Below, one piece after another: positions 14,287 through 14,455 of a DNA stretch of 14,455 nucleotides. The notes beneath the pieces are model-generated. The model searched no databases. It was not told the DNA's origin and was given only the letters and a program-made list of their open reading frames with translations. Position 1 is the first letter of the stretch. The number at the start of each line of letters is the position of its first letter. Both the position numbers and the translations under genes were made by a program. The DNA comes from an uncultured Caldimicrobium sp. (GTDB lineage Bacteria; Desulfobacterota; Thermodesulfobacteria; Thermodesulfobacteriales; Thermodesulfobacteriaceae): positions 1 through 14,455 of the forward strand of contig CALLJI010000209.1 of assembly GCA_938091475.1 (NCBI GenBank), written 5' to 3'.

Positions 14287-14455
14287 AAGGATTTTAAAAT
14301 CACAACCTTTAGGCTGCACATTCTTATCAAATCATTCCAAAGAAAAAGGGATGGAATAAGAGGAATGTGACCATTCTAAATAGTAAAAAAAGTATCTTCC
14401 TCTTGTTTTTTTGGCCAAAAAGATTATTTTATTCCAAAGTTTGAGAGAGGAGCGG
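14287..14455. other. Gene-free AT-rich stretch with a right-edge ribosome-binding-like site
   Basis: No supported gene, RNA or repeat unit lies here. Small features: GATTTTAAAATC at 14290-14301, a perfect 14-base palindrome TTTTTGGCCAAAAA at 14408-14421, and a 9-base direct repeat ATTCCAAAG at 14334 and 14431. At the very edge GAGAGAGGAG (14443-14452) looks like a strong plus-strand Shine-Dalgarno. A gene transcribed to the right therefore probably begins just outside the window. TTGTTT (14403) and TATTTT (14425) could be a weak promoter for it. Confidence 0.4.

Noticed and set aside
13869..14330. Open frame of about 153 codons on the minus strand, and a shorter one on the plus strand, across the palindrome cluster
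   Set aside because: The translations are repeated Ala/Pro/Arg-rich strings that simply reflect the GC-rich palindromes. Both strands are open over the same bases, there is no ribosome binding site, and the minus-strand frame runs into the yggS promoter region.
14408..14421. Perfect palindrome TTTTTGGCCAAAAA as an operator or terminator
   Set aside because: With no loop it is a poor RNA hairpin. It could be an operator for a gene beyond the edge, but a 14-base AT-rich palindrome alone is too weak to call.

Overview
The window looks like chromosome of a low-GC, thermophilic, flagellated Gram-negative-type bacterium. The proteins are rich in Lys, Glu and Ile, coding density is high, and ribosome binding sites are mostly strong purine-rich Shine-Dalgarno sequences. 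The gene set (PilZ protein with MotA/MotB, a DUF4445 ASKHA ATPase, archease, ComEC, family II pyrophosphatase) and the style of the dispersed palindromic repeats would fit the Thermodesulfobacteriota (Caldimicrobium/Thermodesulfobacterium type). That placement is inference; no rRNA or taxon-specific marker lies in the window.

Layout. 1-3464 (minus): chaperone operon grpE-dnaK, with the vitamin B6 gene pdxA translationally coupled to the end of dnaK and a weak terminator after it. 3573-4424 (plus): nadC for NAD synthesis, diverging from grpE. It converges on ppaC (4453-5421, minus), a soluble Mn-dependent pyrophosphatase, across a short GC hairpin. 5554-7730 (plus): a compact PilZ-motA-motB operon for the flagellar stator. 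ppaC and this operon diverge from promoters whose -35 boxes are the same seven bases read on opposite strands. 7719-13860 (minus): a tightly packed five-gene operon yggS-comEC-archease-ASKHA ATPase-der covering PLP homeostasis, DNA uptake, RNA ligation accessory function, a putative corrinoid/metalloprotein activator and ribosome assembly. It is read from a good promoter placed so close to yggS that the mRNA should be nearly leaderless.

13861-14455 has no convincing gene. Most of it is a cluster of nine short palindromic units (GTAGGGGC...GCCC), seven in one orientation and two inverted, in three arm-sequence subfamilies. Base changes in several units occur in both arms, so symmetry is kept. 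Reading frames across this cluster are repeat artefacts. A strong Shine-Dalgarno-like string at the right edge suggests a plus-strand gene beginning just outside.

Most genes are ordinary housekeeping genes. The points worth a second look are the palindrome cluster and its covarying arms, the shared -35 divergent promoter, a ComEC whose C-terminal metallo-beta-lactamase-like domain has lost its metal motifs, and an ASKHA activator lacking the usual N-terminal ferredoxin domain. I found no evidence of a new defence, mobile or CRISPR-like system.
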